A DNA stretch of 64,000 nt from Gramella sp. AN32 (GCF_023718305.1 NZ_QEYO01000008.1:124001-188000); one strand, 5' to 3'; positions 46,364 to 55,429 are shown, counted from the stretch's first letter. Numbers and translations are program-made. Notes: a model not told the origin generated them from the letters alone.

Positions 46364-47368
46364 ATGATCAATCAAAAAATTAATTTCACCAGGTGGTCGC
46401 TTGTACTGATTTTCCTAGTGTCAACCTCTTTTTTATCCTGTAAAAATGACAAAAAAGACGCCCTCAAAAATTCCCAGACTGAAGTAGATTCCACCAGTCA
46501 GGATTCCGTATTTTTTAAATTATCCTTAGCGCAATGGTCTCTTCATCAACCTATTATGAGCGGGAAAATGAACCCTATGGATTTTGCTCAAAAAGCCAGT
46601 GAAATGGGCTTTGAAGGGCTGGAATATGTTACAACTTTTTATGGCGAGCGGGTTAAATCTGCCAAAGATCCGGCAGCAGAGATGAAAATTGTCCTGGATT
46701 CTATAAAATTAATGAGTGATAAATACGGAATGCGCAATGTTTTGTTGATGGTTGATGGTGAAGGGGATCTTGCTGCAAATGATAGCGGGGCCAGAAACCA
46801 GGCCGTAGAAAATCATAAGAAATGGGTAGATGCTGCACAATTTTTAGGATGTCATTCTATTAGGGTGAATCTCTTCGGAAGCGAAGATCCAACCGAATGG
46901 AAAAATAATTCAGCAGATGCTCTATCAAAACTTTCAGGATATGCTGCTGAAAAGAATATAAATGTAATCGTAGAAAACCATGGCTATCTGTCTTCTAATA
47001 TTGATCTTTTAGTAGAGGTGATGAAGCAGGTTGGAAAAGATAATTGTGGTACATTGCCAGATTTTGGCAATTTTTGTCTAAAAAGGGAAAATGGAGAGCG
47101 ATGGGAAGCTGCATGTATCGAAGAATACCCTCGATATGAAGGAATCGAAAAAATGATGCCTTATGCAAAAGCAGTAAGTGCTAAATCCTATGATTTTGAT
47201 GAATCTGGCGAGGAAACCATTATGAGTTATGAGAAAATCCTCAAAATTGTAAAGGATGCAGGATATACCGGATTTATTGGTGTTGAATATGAAGGAAGCA
47301 GGCTTTCTCCGGAAGAAGGTATTAATGCAACAAAAGAATTGTTATTAACTTCAGCCGAAAAATTATAA
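46364..47368 (+). CDS. Sugar phosphate isomerase/epimerase-like TIM-barrel lipoprotein
   Basis: 334 residues; lipoprotein signal with Cys26 (LIFLVSTSFLSC). The AP-endonuclease-2-type TIM barrel has the metal-site segments FEGLEYV, VIVENHG, GTLPDFGNF and IGVEYEG. It is exported, so it works in the periplasm, perhaps on keto-sugars made by the GMC enzyme, whose gene diverges from it. The transporter gene follows 12 bases later. The exact reaction is unknown. Confidence 0.88.
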   Translation: MINQKINFTRWSLVLIFLVSTSFLSCKNDKKDALKNSQTEVDSTSQDSVFFKLSLAQWSLHQPIMSGKMNPMDFAQKASEMGFEGLEYVTTFYGERVKSAKDPAAEMKIVLDSIKLMSDKYGMRNVLLMVDGEGDLAANDSGARNQAVENHKKWVDAAQFLGCHSIRVNLFGSEDPTEWKNNSADALSKLSGYAAEKNINVIVENHGYLSSNIDLLVEVMKQVGKDNCGTLPDFGNFCLKRENGERWEAACIEEYPRYEGIEKMMPYAKAVSAKSYDFDESGEETIMSYEKILKIVKDAGYTGFIGVEYEGSRLSPEEGINATKELLLTSAEKL

Positions 47369-47380
47369 AGCCTACTCAAC

Positions 47381-48619
47381 ATGACAAAATTTATACGTTT
47401 TCAACTCTCCTTAATGATGTTCCTGGAATTCTTCATTTGGGGAGGATGGTTTGTAACCCTGGGAACTTTTCTCGACTATAACCTTGAGGCCACCGGGGCA
47501 CAAACTGCAACAGCATTTTCAACCCAATCCTGGGGCGCCATTATTGCTCCTTTTATTGTTGGTTTAATCGCTGATAGATTTTTTAATGCGGAAAAAATTC
47601 TTGGTATTTTACATTTGGTAGGAGCTGTATTGATGTATATGATGTACCTAAGTACAGATTTCGCTGAATTTTATCCGTTGGTATTAGGATATATGATTGC
47701 ATACATGCCTACACTTGCGCTGGTAAATTCTGTAAGTTTTAATCAAATGGTAGATCCTGCCAAAGAATTTAGTTTTATCAGGGTTTTTGGAACTATTGGA
47801 TGGATCGTGGCAGGGCTGGTCATCAGCTATGTGTTTTTCTGGGATTCCCCGGGAGGAAGACAAGAGGGGATGCTTGCCAACACTTTTTTAATGGTCGCTA
47901 TCGCTTCAGCATTTTTAGGCTTATTCAGTTTTACCTTACCTAAAACTCCGCCAACGGTAGATCGATCTAAAAAAGTGAGTATTGTAGAAACGCTTGGTCT
48001 CGACGCACTTAGTTTGTTAAAAGACAGGAATTTCTTAATGTTTTTCCTTGCTTCAGTTTTAATCTGTATTCCTTTAGCATTCTATTACCAGTACACTAAT
48101 TTATTTTTATCTGAAATAGGAACGGAAAACCCAACGGGATTAATGACCATTGGTCAGGTTTCAGAAGTTTTGTTTATGCTGCTCCTCCCCTTTTTCTTTA
48201 AAAGATTTGGATTTAAAATTACCATTATCGCGGGGATGCTTGCCTGGACGGTGCGTTATTTGTTGTTCGCTTATGGGGATACCGGTGACCTTATTTTTAT
48301 GCTGATCATTGGTATCGCCCTACACGGGATTTGCTATGACTTCTTCTTTGTTTCCGGACAAATTTATACAAACTTTAAAGCAGGAAATAGATTCAAAAGT
48401 TCTGCCCAGGGCTTAATCACCCTGGCAACTTATGGAGTGGGAATGCTGGTTGGTTTTTACATCGCGGGCTTAATTGCAGATGCTAACATACTTCCAGATA
48501 ATTTACACGATTGGGAGTCTATCTGGATTTTTCCGGCAGCCTTTGCCCTTGGGGTCATGTTACTGTTTGCTATTTTCTTCAAGAATGAAGAAATTGATAA
48601 TAAAAATATTGAAATTTAA
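47381..48619 (+). CDS. MFS transporter, nucleoside:H+ symporter (NHS) type
   Basis: 412 residues with about 12 transmembrane helices. The N-terminus (LSLMMFLEFFIWGGWFVTLGTFL) and RVFGTIGWIVAGL match the NupG/XapB-like NHS family. In this setting it probably carries a sugar or sugar derivative, not a nucleoside. It is cotranscribed with the lipoprotein isomerase upstream. Confidence 0.9.
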   Translation: MTKFIRFQLSLMMFLEFFIWGGWFVTLGTFLDYNLEATGAQTATAFSTQSWGAIIAPFIVGLIADRFFNAEKILGILHLVGAVLMYMMYLSTDFAEFYPLVLGYMIAYMPTLALVNSVSFNQMVDPAKEFSFIRVFGTIGWIVAGLVISYVFFWDSPGGRQEGMLANTFLMVAIASAFLGLFSFTLPKTPPTVDRSKKVSIVETLGLDALSLLKDRNFLMFFLASVLICIPLAFYYQYTNLFLSEIGTENPTGLMTIGQVSEVLFMLLLPFFFKRFGFKITIIAGMLAWTVRYLLFAYGDTGDLIFMLIIGIALHGICYDFFFVSGQIYTNFKAGNRFKSSAQGLITLATYGVGMLVGFYIAGLIADANILPDNLHDWESIWIFPAAFALGVMLLFAIFFKNEEIDNKNIEI

Positions 48620-48620
48620 A

Positions 48621-48681
48621 TGCAAAATTTAGCTGAATTTTGCATAACCCCTTACCCGGAACTGCAAATAAAGAGTTCCGG
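48621..48681. other. Two adjacent hairpins between transporter and oxidoreductase
   Basis: TGCAAAATT / AATTTTGCA (48621-48629, 48636-48644) and CCGGAACT / AGTTCCGG (48656-48663, 48674-48681) are both perfect. Neither has a good T-run, so they may be 3'-end stabilisers or weak terminators that separate expression of the two halves of the cluster. Confidence 0.5.
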
Positions 48682-48755
48682 TCTTTCCCGATTGGGGAGG
48701 TATAAAAAGGGAAAACCGAAGCAAAAGCATCGGAAAATTATTTAATTTGTAATTT

Positions 48756-49892
48756 ATGAGTAAAATAAGACTAGGTATACTTGGTGGCGGAGCCGATTCT
48801 CTAATTGGTATCCTTCATCGGGTGGCAGCCAACATGTTCGATCATTATGAAATTACTGGTGGGGCATTTGATATAGATTTTGAAAAAAGTAAAAATTTTG
48901 GTGAAAAATTAGGCCTTGACCAGGATCGTATTTATAAAGATATCGATGCGATGATTGAAGCTGAATCTAATCTTCCTAAAGACAAAAGGATTCAGGTTGT
49001 TTCGGTGTTGACCCCAAATTTTTTGCATTTTCCCATGGCCAAACAACTTCTGGAAAATGGATTCCATGTAATTTGTGAAAAACCACTCACTACGACCTAT
49101 GAGGAGGCTAAAATTCTGAAAGCTATTCGTGAAAAAACCGGAAGTATCTTTGCCGTGACTTATACCTATACGGGTTATCCCATGGTTAGGCAAATGAAAA
49201 AGATGATTGCTGAAGGTGTAATTGGGAAAATTCACAAGGTAGATATTCAATATTATCAGGGATGGATAAACTCCCTGATTCACGATAAAGAAAAGCGTTC
49301 CAATACGTGGAGACTTGATCCTGAAAAATCGGGAATCAGTTGTTGTATTGGGGACATTGGAACCCATGCGTTTAACATGGCCGAGTTTTTAACCGGTACG
49401 AGAATCGATAAAGTCCTTGCTGACCTTAATTATTTATATGAGGATAACCCAATGGATATTGATGGAACTGTATTGGTAAGATATTCAGACAATGCTAAAG
49501 GGGTAATTAGAGCCAGCCAGATTGCCACGGGAGAAGAAAATAATTTTTGCGTGAAGATTTACGGTGATAAAGGTGGGCTGAAATGGGAACAGGAAAACCC
49601 GAATTATCTCTATCATTTAACTGAAGATAAACCCTTACAGACTTTAAAACCCGGCCATGCCTATAACAGTGATTTTTCATTGGAAGGCACAAAGTTACCT
49701 CCGGGACATCCTGAAGGTATTTTTGATTCGATGGGTAACATTTATCTTGGAATTGCCAATGCCATTAAAAACCATACAAAATTTGAAGGCGCATATCCAG
49801 ACCTTGAAGAAGGAGTACGTGGAATGATGTTTATTGAAAAAACTGTAGATTCTCATAAAAAAGGGAATGTATGGGTAAATTTGAATGATTAA
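48756..49892 (+). CDS. Gfo/Idh/MocA family oxidoreductase
   Basis: 378 residues, cytosolic. The Rossmann start IRLGILGGGADSLIG, the family motif VICEKPLTTTYEEA (catalytic Lys) and GDIGTHAFNMAEF are present. Such enzymes oxidise or reduce sugars and keto-sugars with NAD(P). It is followed after 12 bases by a sugar isomerase/epimerase, a pairing that recurs in sugar degradation clusters of Bacteroidota. Confidence 0.93.
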   Translation: MSKIRLGILGGGADSLIGILHRVAANMFDHYEITGGAFDIDFEKSKNFGEKLGLDQDRIYKDIDAMIEAESNLPKDKRIQVVSVLTPNFLHFPMAKQLLENGFHVICEKPLTTTYEEAKILKAIREKTGSIFAVTYTYTGYPMVRQMKKMIAEGVIGKIHKVDIQYYQGWINSLIHDKEKRSNTWRLDPEKSGISCCIGDIGTHAFNMAEFLTGTRIDKVLADLNYLYEDNPMDIDGTVLVRYSDNAKGVIRASQIATGEENNFCVKIYGDKGGLKWEQENPNYLYHLTEDKPLQTLKPGHAYNSDFSLEGTKLPPGHPEGIFDSMGNIYLGIANAIKNHTKFEGAYPDLEEGVRGMMFIEKTVDSHKKGNVWVNLND

Positions 49893-49904
49893 AGATTTAA
49901 TAAA

Positions 49905-50969
49905 ATGAAGACGATTAAAGGACCTGCGGTTTTTCTTGCGCAGTTCATGGATGATAAAGAACCTTTTAATTCACTGGATGGATTATGTAAATGGGCAGCA
50001 GACCTTGGTTATAAGGGTATTCAAATACCCACCTGGGAAACCAGGCTTATAGACCTGCAAAAAGCTGCAGAAAGTAAAACTTATTGTGATGAGCTGAAGG
50101 GAAAGGTAAATGACCACGGCCTCGAAATTACCGAATTATGTACCCATCTCCAGGGACAATTGGTTGCGGTGCATCCTGCTTATGATATCATGTTCGATAA
50201 TTTTGCGCCAGACGCGTATAAAAATAATCCGAAGGAAAGGACCAAATGGGCTGTAGAACAGTTAAAATATGCGGCGAAAGCGAGTAAAAATTTAGGCTTA
50301 AATGTTCATGGTACATTCAGTGGTGCATTGCTTTGGCACACTGCCCATCCCTGGCCACAACGTCCTGAAGGCCTTGTTGAACTGGGGTTTGAAGAACTTG
50401 CCAAGAAATGGATGCCCATCCTTAATGAGTTTGATGAAAATGGTGTGGATGTTTGTTATGAAATCCATCCCGGTGAAGATTTACACGATGGGGTTACTTT
50501 TGAAAGGTTTTTGGAAGCCACGCACAATCACAAACGGGTAAATATACTTTACGATCCAAGTCATTTTATTCTACAGCAACTGGATTATATAGAATATATA
50601 GATCATTACCATGATTATATTAAAATGTTCCATGTAAAAGATGCTGAATTTAATCCTACGGGCAAGAAAGGAAGTTTTGGAGGTTACCTGGACTGGAGGG
50701 ATCGTGCAGGAAGATATCGCCATCCTGGTGACGGGCAGGTAGATTTTAAAACAGTATTTTCTAAATTAACTGAATATGGATGCGACGTCTGGGCGGTATT
50801 AGAGTGGGAATGCTGTATTAAATCTCCGGCACAGGGAGCTAGAGAAGGCGCGCCATTCATCAAAAGTAATATTATCGAAGCGACCGAGAAACGTTTTGAT
50901 GATTTTGCCGGGTCTGAAGTTGATACGGAAAAACTTAAACGAATCTTAGGATTAAATCAATCGAAGTAA
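49905..50969 (+). CDS. Sugar phosphate isomerase/epimerase (cytosolic)
   Basis: 354 residues, TIM barrel, no signal peptide. Metal-site segments: VCYEIHPGEDLHDG, LYDPSHF, MFHVKDAEF and VLEWECC. It forms a tight pair with the Gfo/Idh/MocA gene and probably handles the same sugar. It is not closely similar to the exported isomerase at 46364. Confidence 0.9.
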   Translation: MKTIKGPAVFLAQFMDDKEPFNSLDGLCKWAADLGYKGIQIPTWETRLIDLQKAAESKTYCDELKGKVNDHGLEITELCTHLQGQLVAVHPAYDIMFDNFAPDAYKNNPKERTKWAVEQLKYAAKASKNLGLNVHGTFSGALLWHTAHPWPQRPEGLVELGFEELAKKWMPILNEFDENGVDVCYEIHPGEDLHDGVTFERFLEATHNHKRVNILYDPSHFILQQLDYIEYIDHYHDYIKMFHVKDAEFNPTGKKGSFGGYLDWRDRAGRYRHPGDGQVDFKTVFSKLTEYGCDVWAVLEWECCIKSPAQGAREGAPFIKSNIIEATEKRFDDFAGSEVDTEKLKRILGLNQSK

Positions 50970-51027
50970 GTGATGAAATGAGCATGGTGGAAATCCGTTA
51001 CAAACACTAATTAAAATATGCGAATTG

Positions 51028-51047
51028 CTCCCGATAATTATCGGGAG
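51028..51047. repeat. Perfect 20-bp palindrome
   Basis: CTCCCGATAATTATCGGGAG equals its own reverse complement. It lies between the cytosolic isomerase and the DUF1080 gene. Motifs built on CCCGAT...ATCGGG are common intergenic repeats in Flavobacteria; here it could also be an RNA hairpin that splits the operon. Confidence 0.65.
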
Positions 51048-51074
51048 ACCATTAAAAAACAATAAAACTTACAT

Positions 51075-51836
51075 ATGAAAAGGACAATTTTAGCACTTGG
51101 TTGTGCAACATTAATTTTTGCATCCTGTAAAAATGAAACTAAAAAAACAGATGATTCAGAAATGGATAATACTGAAGAAATGACAAATGCTGAAGATATG
51201 GATCAGGCAGGCGAATGGCAGGTGCTTTTTGACGGCAAAAATATGGACGAGTGGAAAGCATTTAATAGCGATACAGTTTCCTCACAGTGGAAAATAGAAG
51301 GCGATGCGCTTGCTTTTACTCCTGCTGAAGGGGATAGAGCTGGCTCTGAAAATTTAATCACCAAAGAATCTTTTGGCGATTTTGAACTGGAGATGGAATG
51401 GAAAATTTCTGAAGGTGGAAACAGCGGGATTATGTGGGGAGTCCAGGAAGGAGATCAATATTCTGAGCCTTATTTGACCGGCCCGGAAATTCAGGTATTG
51501 GATAACGAAAGGCATCCCGATGCTAAGAATGGCCCTAATAGAACTGCAGGCGCACTCTATGACATGGTACCTCCAAGTGAAGATGTGACCAAACCTGCGG
51601 GTGAATGGAATAAAGTAGTGATCAGGATAGATCATGAAAACAACATAGGGTCAGTTACTCAAAATGGGACTGAAATTGTAACATTTGAAGTAAATGGTGA
51701 AGGTTGGGATAAAATGGTGGCCAATTCCAAATTTAAAGACTGGGAAGATTTTGGCGCTAGTAAGACCGGCCATATTGCCCTTCAGGATCACGGAAACAAA
51801 GTTTGGTTCAGAAATATTCGTATTAAAGAACTTTAG
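51075..51836 (+). CDS. DUF1080 lipoprotein, 3-keto-glycoside hydrolase-like
   Basis: 253 residues; lipoprotein signal (MKRTILALGCATLIFASC) and an acidic linker (DNTEEMTNAEDMDQAGE), then the DUF1080 jelly-roll: WQVLFDGKNMDEWKAF, GNSGIMWGVQEG, GPEIQVLDNERHPDA, GHIALQDHG. Members of this family have been shown to split 3-keto-disaccharides. With the GMC dehydrogenase pair, isomerases and Gfo/Idh/MocA enzyme nearby, that reaction is the best guess here. A long-stem terminator follows. Confidence 0.9.
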   Translation: MKRTILALGCATLIFASCKNETKKTDDSEMDNTEEMTNAEDMDQAGEWQVLFDGKNMDEWKAFNSDTVSSQWKIEGDALAFTPAEGDRAGSENLITKESFGDFELEMEWKISEGGNSGIMWGVQEGDQYSEPYLTGPEIQVLDNERHPDAKNGPNRTAGALYDMVPPSEDVTKPAGEWNKVVIRIDHENNIGSVTQNGTEIVTFEVNGEGWDKMVANSKFKDWEDFGASKTGHIALQDHGNKVWFRNIRIKEL

Positions 51837-51854
51837 ATAAAAGTAAGCGTAAGG

Positions 51855-51920
51855 AAACTGCCCTAACCGGCTTTTTCAGAAGAAATTCTTTTGAATAGAA
51901 ACTGGTTAAGGCAGTTTTTT
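51855..51920 (+). terminator. Long-stem terminator after the DUF1080 gene
   Basis: AAACTGCCCTAACCGG pairs with CTGGTTAAGGCAGTTT (15 of 16, one G-T pair) around a 31-base loop, then a T-run. It closes the sugar cluster. Confidence 0.88.
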
Positions 51921-51964
51921 ATTGAATAATGTCCTATCTTTTTCACAATAGACCCAAAAAAATT

Positions 51965-53176
51965 ATGAAAAAAATAAAAGTTAGTTTTAAAAATGCCGAA
52001 GGTTATCTCCTAAAAGGCATCCTGGAATTGCCCACCAATGAAAAACCGAAACAATTTGCTCTTTTTGCCCATTGTTTTACCTGCAACAAGAATTTTCATG
52101 CCCCTACCAATATCTCTTCTGCCCTATCTAATGCCGGTTATGGCGTTTTAAGATTTGATTTTACTGGACTCGGGGATAGCGAGGGGGATTTTACAGATTC
52201 TAACTTTTCAGGAAATGTAACCGACCTGGTTTCGGCAGCGCAGTTTCTGGAAAAAGAATATCAGGCGCCTCAATTGATTATTGGACATTCCCTGGGAGGC
52301 GCGGCAATTTTATTTGCTGTGCGCAAAATACCTTCAATCCTGGCAATGGCCACCATTAATGCTCCTTCAACCTTAACCCATCTTAAAAAACATTTTCTGG
52401 GAAGTCTGGACGAAATCAAAAAAAGCGGTAAAGCCCAGGTAAATATTGGAGGAAGGCCATTTCAAATTAAAAAACAATTTATTGATGATCTCGAAAAGAA
52501 TGAAGATGGAAGTGCCTTTGAGAATTTGAAAATTCCTTTGCTCATCATGCATTCACCCCAGGACAAAATTGTTTCAGTAGATCATGCTGAAGCATTATAT
52601 AGAAGTGCCTGGCATCCAAAAAGTTTCGTTTCCCTTGATCATGCCGATCATTTACTCTCCAAAGACCAGGATTCTCTTTACGCCGGAAATCTAATAGCAA
52701 CCTGGGCTTCAAAATATATAAAAACGGAAAATATTGCCATACCTGAAATGGACCACCAGGTCATGGCCAATCTCGGTTCTGAAGGTTTTACCACACAATT
52801 ACAGGCCGGTGATCATTTTTTTATTGCCGATGAACCTTTGAGTTTTGGTGGTAAAGATCTGGGGCCTAACCCGTATCAATTCGTTTCAGGAGGTTTGGCC
52901 GCCTGTACCTCTATGACTATTCAAATGTATGCCCGACGAAAAAACTGGCTGGTAGATAATGTGGAAACTCATGTTAGTTATTCCAAAAAATATGCGGAAG
53001 ATTGTGAGAATTGTGAAGATTCAAAAGCCAAAATCGATGTTTTTGAAAGGGAAATCATTCTTAAAGGGGATTTAGATGATAAACAAAAAAAACGATTACT
53101 CGAAATTGCAGATAAATGCCCGGTACATAAAACGCTGGCCACCTCATCAAATATTAAAACCACAATAAAAGAATAA
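51965..53176 (+). CDS. Alpha/beta hydrolase fused to OsmC domain
   Basis: 403 residues from the ATG at 51965 (MKKIKVSF...); an ATG at 51929 exists but sits next to the preceding terminator. Residues 1 to about 255 are an alpha/beta hydrolase (nucleophile elbow GHSLGGAA, acid in HSPQDK, His in LDHADH); the last 140 residues are an OsmC/Ohr-like domain (FVSGGLAACTSMTIQMYARRK, with Cys, and KCPVHKTL with the second Cys). OsmC domains reduce organic peroxides; the fusion suggests hydrolysis and detoxification of (per)oxidised esters. It stands alone between two terminators. Confidence 0.9.
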   Translation: MKKIKVSFKNAEGYLLKGILELPTNEKPKQFALFAHCFTCNKNFHAPTNISSALSNAGYGVLRFDFTGLGDSEGDFTDSNFSGNVTDLVSAAQFLEKEYQAPQLIIGHSLGGAAILFAVRKIPSILAMATINAPSTLTHLKKHFLGSLDEIKKSGKAQVNIGGRPFQIKKQFIDDLEKNEDGSAFENLKIPLLIMHSPQDKIVSVDHAEALYRSAWHPKSFVSLDHADHLLSKDQDSLYAGNLIATWASKYIKTENIAIPEMDHQVMANLGSEGFTTQLQAGDHFFIADEPLSFGGKDLGPNPYQFVSGGLAACTSMTIQMYARRKNWLVDNVETHVSYSKKYAEDCENCEDSKAKIDVFEREIILKGDLDDKQKKRLLEIADKCPVHKTLATSSNIKTTIKE

Positions 53177-53275
53177 CTCCCTGGCTGCCTTTGTTAAGCT
53201 ATACTTAAATCTTTGGTTACTCTTTTTTATACTATTAATTTAGATTAAAATCATATTTAAAACCAATCTTAGATT

Positions 53276-53884
53276 ATGAAACGAATTAGCTTATCAATTA
53301 TTCTTTGTGCAGCATTAATTACTACCAGCTGTAAAAATGATAAAAAGGACGATGAAATGGACGATGATGCTGTCACAGAAACCGAAATGGGGACTGATAT
53401 GGAAAATCAGGACAGCGCTAAGAACATGAAAGACAAAAAAGTTACCGTAACACTTCAACCCAAAAGCGGTTCTAAGTTAAGTGGAAATGTCGCTTTCTAC
53501 CAGGAAGGTGATAAAGTTAGAATGGAAGCGATCATCTCAGGACTTGCTGAAGGTGAACATGCAATCCATATTCACCAGAGTGCAGATTGTTCAGCTGAAG
53601 ATGGATCTTCAGCCGGTGGACATTGGAATCCAACAGATGCTACGCATGGAAAATGGGGAAGTTCAGATGGTTTCCATAAAGGAGACATTGGGAATTTTAA
53701 AGTTGATGCAAATGGAAACGGAACAGTTAAATTAACTACTGATGAATGGTGTATTGGTTGTGGGGATTCCAAAAAAGATATCCTTGGTAAAGCCATTATT
53801 GTACATGATGGTGTAGACGATTTTACGTCCCAACCTTCCGGTAATGCTGGAAATCGTGTAGGATGCGGAACGATCTCTATGTAA
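53276..53884 (+). CDS. sodC: Cu/Zn superoxide dismutase lipoprotein
   Basis: 202 residues; lipoprotein signal (LCAALITTSC), acidic linker, then the SodC fold with metal ligands in HAIHIHQ, GGHWNP, THGKW, FHKGDIGN and IIVHDG, and a disulfide pair (SADC / VGCGT). An extra Cys pair (WCIGCGD) is typical of bacterial forms. It detoxifies superoxide in the periplasm. An ECF sigma/anti-sigma pair follows after a terminator, a neighbour relation that suggests envelope oxidative stress control. Confidence 0.93.
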   Translation: MKRISLSIILCAALITTSCKNDKKDDEMDDDAVTETEMGTDMENQDSAKNMKDKKVTVTLQPKSGSKLSGNVAFYQEGDKVRMEAIISGLAEGEHAIHIHQSADCSAEDGSSAGGHWNPTDATHGKWGSSDGFHKGDIGNFKVDANGNGTVKLTTDEWCIGCGDSKKDILGKAIIVHDGVDDFTSQPSGNAGNRVGCGTISM

Positions 53885-53905
53885 TTAAAAATTAATGATT
53901 TATTA

Positions 53906-53936
53906 AAAAAGCGACTTAACAGTCGCTTTTTGTTTT
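53906..53936 (+). terminator. Intrinsic terminator after sodC
   Basis: A perfect 11-bp stem (AAAAAGCGACT / AGTCGCTTTTT), loop TAAC, then TGTTTTT. Confidence 0.92.
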
Positions 53937-53979
53937 TCTTTATTATCTTTAGTCCTCAACCAATTTATATTCCTTATTT

Positions 53980-54513
53980 ATGCAGCAGGATGGTTTAATT
54001 CTTGAGCTCCAAAATGGCAATCAAAAAGCCTTCGAAAGAATTTACGAACTTTATTCAGAAAGTGTTTTCGGTATTATTTATAGTATAGTGAATGACCAAA
54101 AGATTGCAGAAGAGATTTTGCAGGATGTTTTTATGAAAATTTGGGAGAATGCTTCCTCTTACAATTCCAGCAAGGGAAGATTCTTTACCTGGATCCTAAA
54201 CATCGCCAGAAATGCTTCTATAGATCAGCTAAGGTCAAAAGGTCACAAGAACCGCCAGAAAAACCTGAAAGCGGAAAATTTCGTAGATATTTTGGAGAGT
54301 AGCTCAAATTTCTCTTCAAAAACAGACGCTATTGGAATTCAGAAATATATAGACATTCTTAAGCCTGTTTGTAAAAAATTAATCGATCTGTTATTCTTTA
54401 AAGGTTATACCCAAAAAGAAACAGCCGAGGAATTAAAAATGCCTCTAGGAACGGTTAAAACCAGGAACAGGGCTTGTATTAACCAACTCAGGGGAATTTT
54501 AGTCGAGAAATAA
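53980..54513 (+). CDS. ECF RNA polymerase sigma factor (SigK-like)
   Basis: 177 residues. Region 2 (FERIYELYSESVFGII, AEEILQDVFMKIWENA, GRFFTWILNIARNASIDQLR) and region 4 (LLFFKGYTQKETAEELKMPLGTVKTRNRAC) are intact. The stop codon overlaps the start of the anti-sigma gene by one base (TAATG), which couples their translation. Confidence 0.94.
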   Translation: MQQDGLILELQNGNQKAFERIYELYSESVFGIIYSIVNDQKIAEEILQDVFMKIWENASSYNSSKGRFFTWILNIARNASIDQLRSKGHKNRQKNLKAENFVDILESSSNFSSKTDAIGIQKYIDILKPVCKKLIDLLFFKGYTQKETAEELKMPLGTVKTRNRACINQLRGILVEK

Positions 54514-55328
54514 TGGATATAAACGAATACATCGAATCTGGAATTCTAGAATTATATGTTTACGGCGCCCTAACCGAAGCGGAAAGCCTTGAAGTAAGTA
54601 CTGCCTTAAAAAAACATCCGGAAATCTTAAAAGAAGTCGAAGAAATTGAATATGCGCTAAGAAGGTTATCTTCTTCTATTGCGCCTTATAATCCTGAAGC
54701 TTTACTGGCGGCGATTACGGCAAAACTTACCGCGAAAAATGCCAAAATAAGAACATTAGACACCTCCACTACAAAATCACGTCGAACCAATTGGGTTGCC
54801 TGGATTGGCTGGGCGGCATGCTTATTATTTATTGTGGGATTATTCTTTATGATTGGGGATAACAACAATTTAAGGGAACAATTAACCAAAGAAAAGGCGA
54901 AAAATGCCAAATTTGAACAGCAAATTGCAGATGCACGGGACGACAAGGAAAATGCTGAAGAATTACTCGCAGTCATCAGGGACAAGAATGTTTCTAAAAT
55001 TCCTCTAGGAGGTCAAACAGTTGCGCCTGATGCTTTTGCCACAGTTTATTGGAATAAAAAGGAAAATAGAGCTTATGTAGATGCCAAAGACCTACCGGAA
55101 CCCCCCCGTGGAAAAGTTTACCAGGTCTGGTCTTTAAAATTAGATCCTCTCACTCCAACAAGTATTGGTTTGCTCGCCGATTTTGTTGATGATGAAAATA
55201 AGATATTCGAGTTAAGCAATGCAAATGAATCTGAAGCATTTGGAATTACCTTAGAGCCTGAAGGTGGTAGTAAAGCTCCCACAATGGAACAACTTTATGT
55301 GTTGGGTCAGGTTACCGCGACACCATAA
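54513..55328 (+). CDS. Anti-sigma factor, RskA type
   Basis: 271 residues: a cytosolic N-terminal sigma-binding part (about 1-85, LYVYGALTEAESLEVSTAL), one transmembrane helix (WVAWIGWAACLLFIVGLFFMI), a coiled-coil stretch and a periplasmic RskA C-terminal domain (VYWNKKENRAYVDAKDLPEP, GKVYQVWSL, FGITLEPEGGS). It holds the sigma factor until an envelope signal releases it. Translationally coupled to the sigma gene. Confidence 0.93.
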   Translation: MDINEYIESGILELYVYGALTEAESLEVSTALKKHPEILKEVEEIEYALRRLSSSIAPYNPEALLAAITAKLTAKNAKIRTLDTSTTKSRRTNWVAWIGWAACLLFIVGLFFMIGDNNNLREQLTKEKAKNAKFEQQIADARDDKENAEELLAVIRDKNVSKIPLGGQTVAPDAFATVYWNKKENRAYVDAKDLPEPPRGKVYQVWSLKLDPLTPTSIGLLADFVDDENKIFELSNANESEAFGITLEPEGGSKAPTMEQLYVLGQVTATP

Positions 55329-55352
55329 ACCATTTACAATTTTATAATAAAG

Positions 55353-55381
55353 AAAAGCCCCGAGTTATCGGGGCTTTTTTG
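55353..55381 (+). terminator. Intrinsic terminator of the sigma/anti-sigma unit
   Basis: A perfect 11-bp stem (AAAAGCCCCGA / TCGGGGCTTTT), loop GTTA, T-run. Confidence 0.93.
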
Positions 55382-55429
55382 TAAATGCTTAGAAAGTTCG
55401 CCAGGGGGGCTATGCTTCCTAAGCATTTA
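55382..55429. repeat. Inverted repeat in the 3' gap
   Basis: TAAATGCTTAG pairs perfectly with CTAAGCATTTA around 26 bases that include a run of six G. It lies between the plus-strand terminator and the converging response-regulator gene. The rest of the gap to 55625 contains only one more hairpin (55573-55596). Confidence 0.5.

Noticed and set aside
48909..49367. 152-codon open frame on the minus strand
   Set aside because: It is entirely antisense to the well-supported Gfo/Idh/MocA gene and has no recognisable domain.
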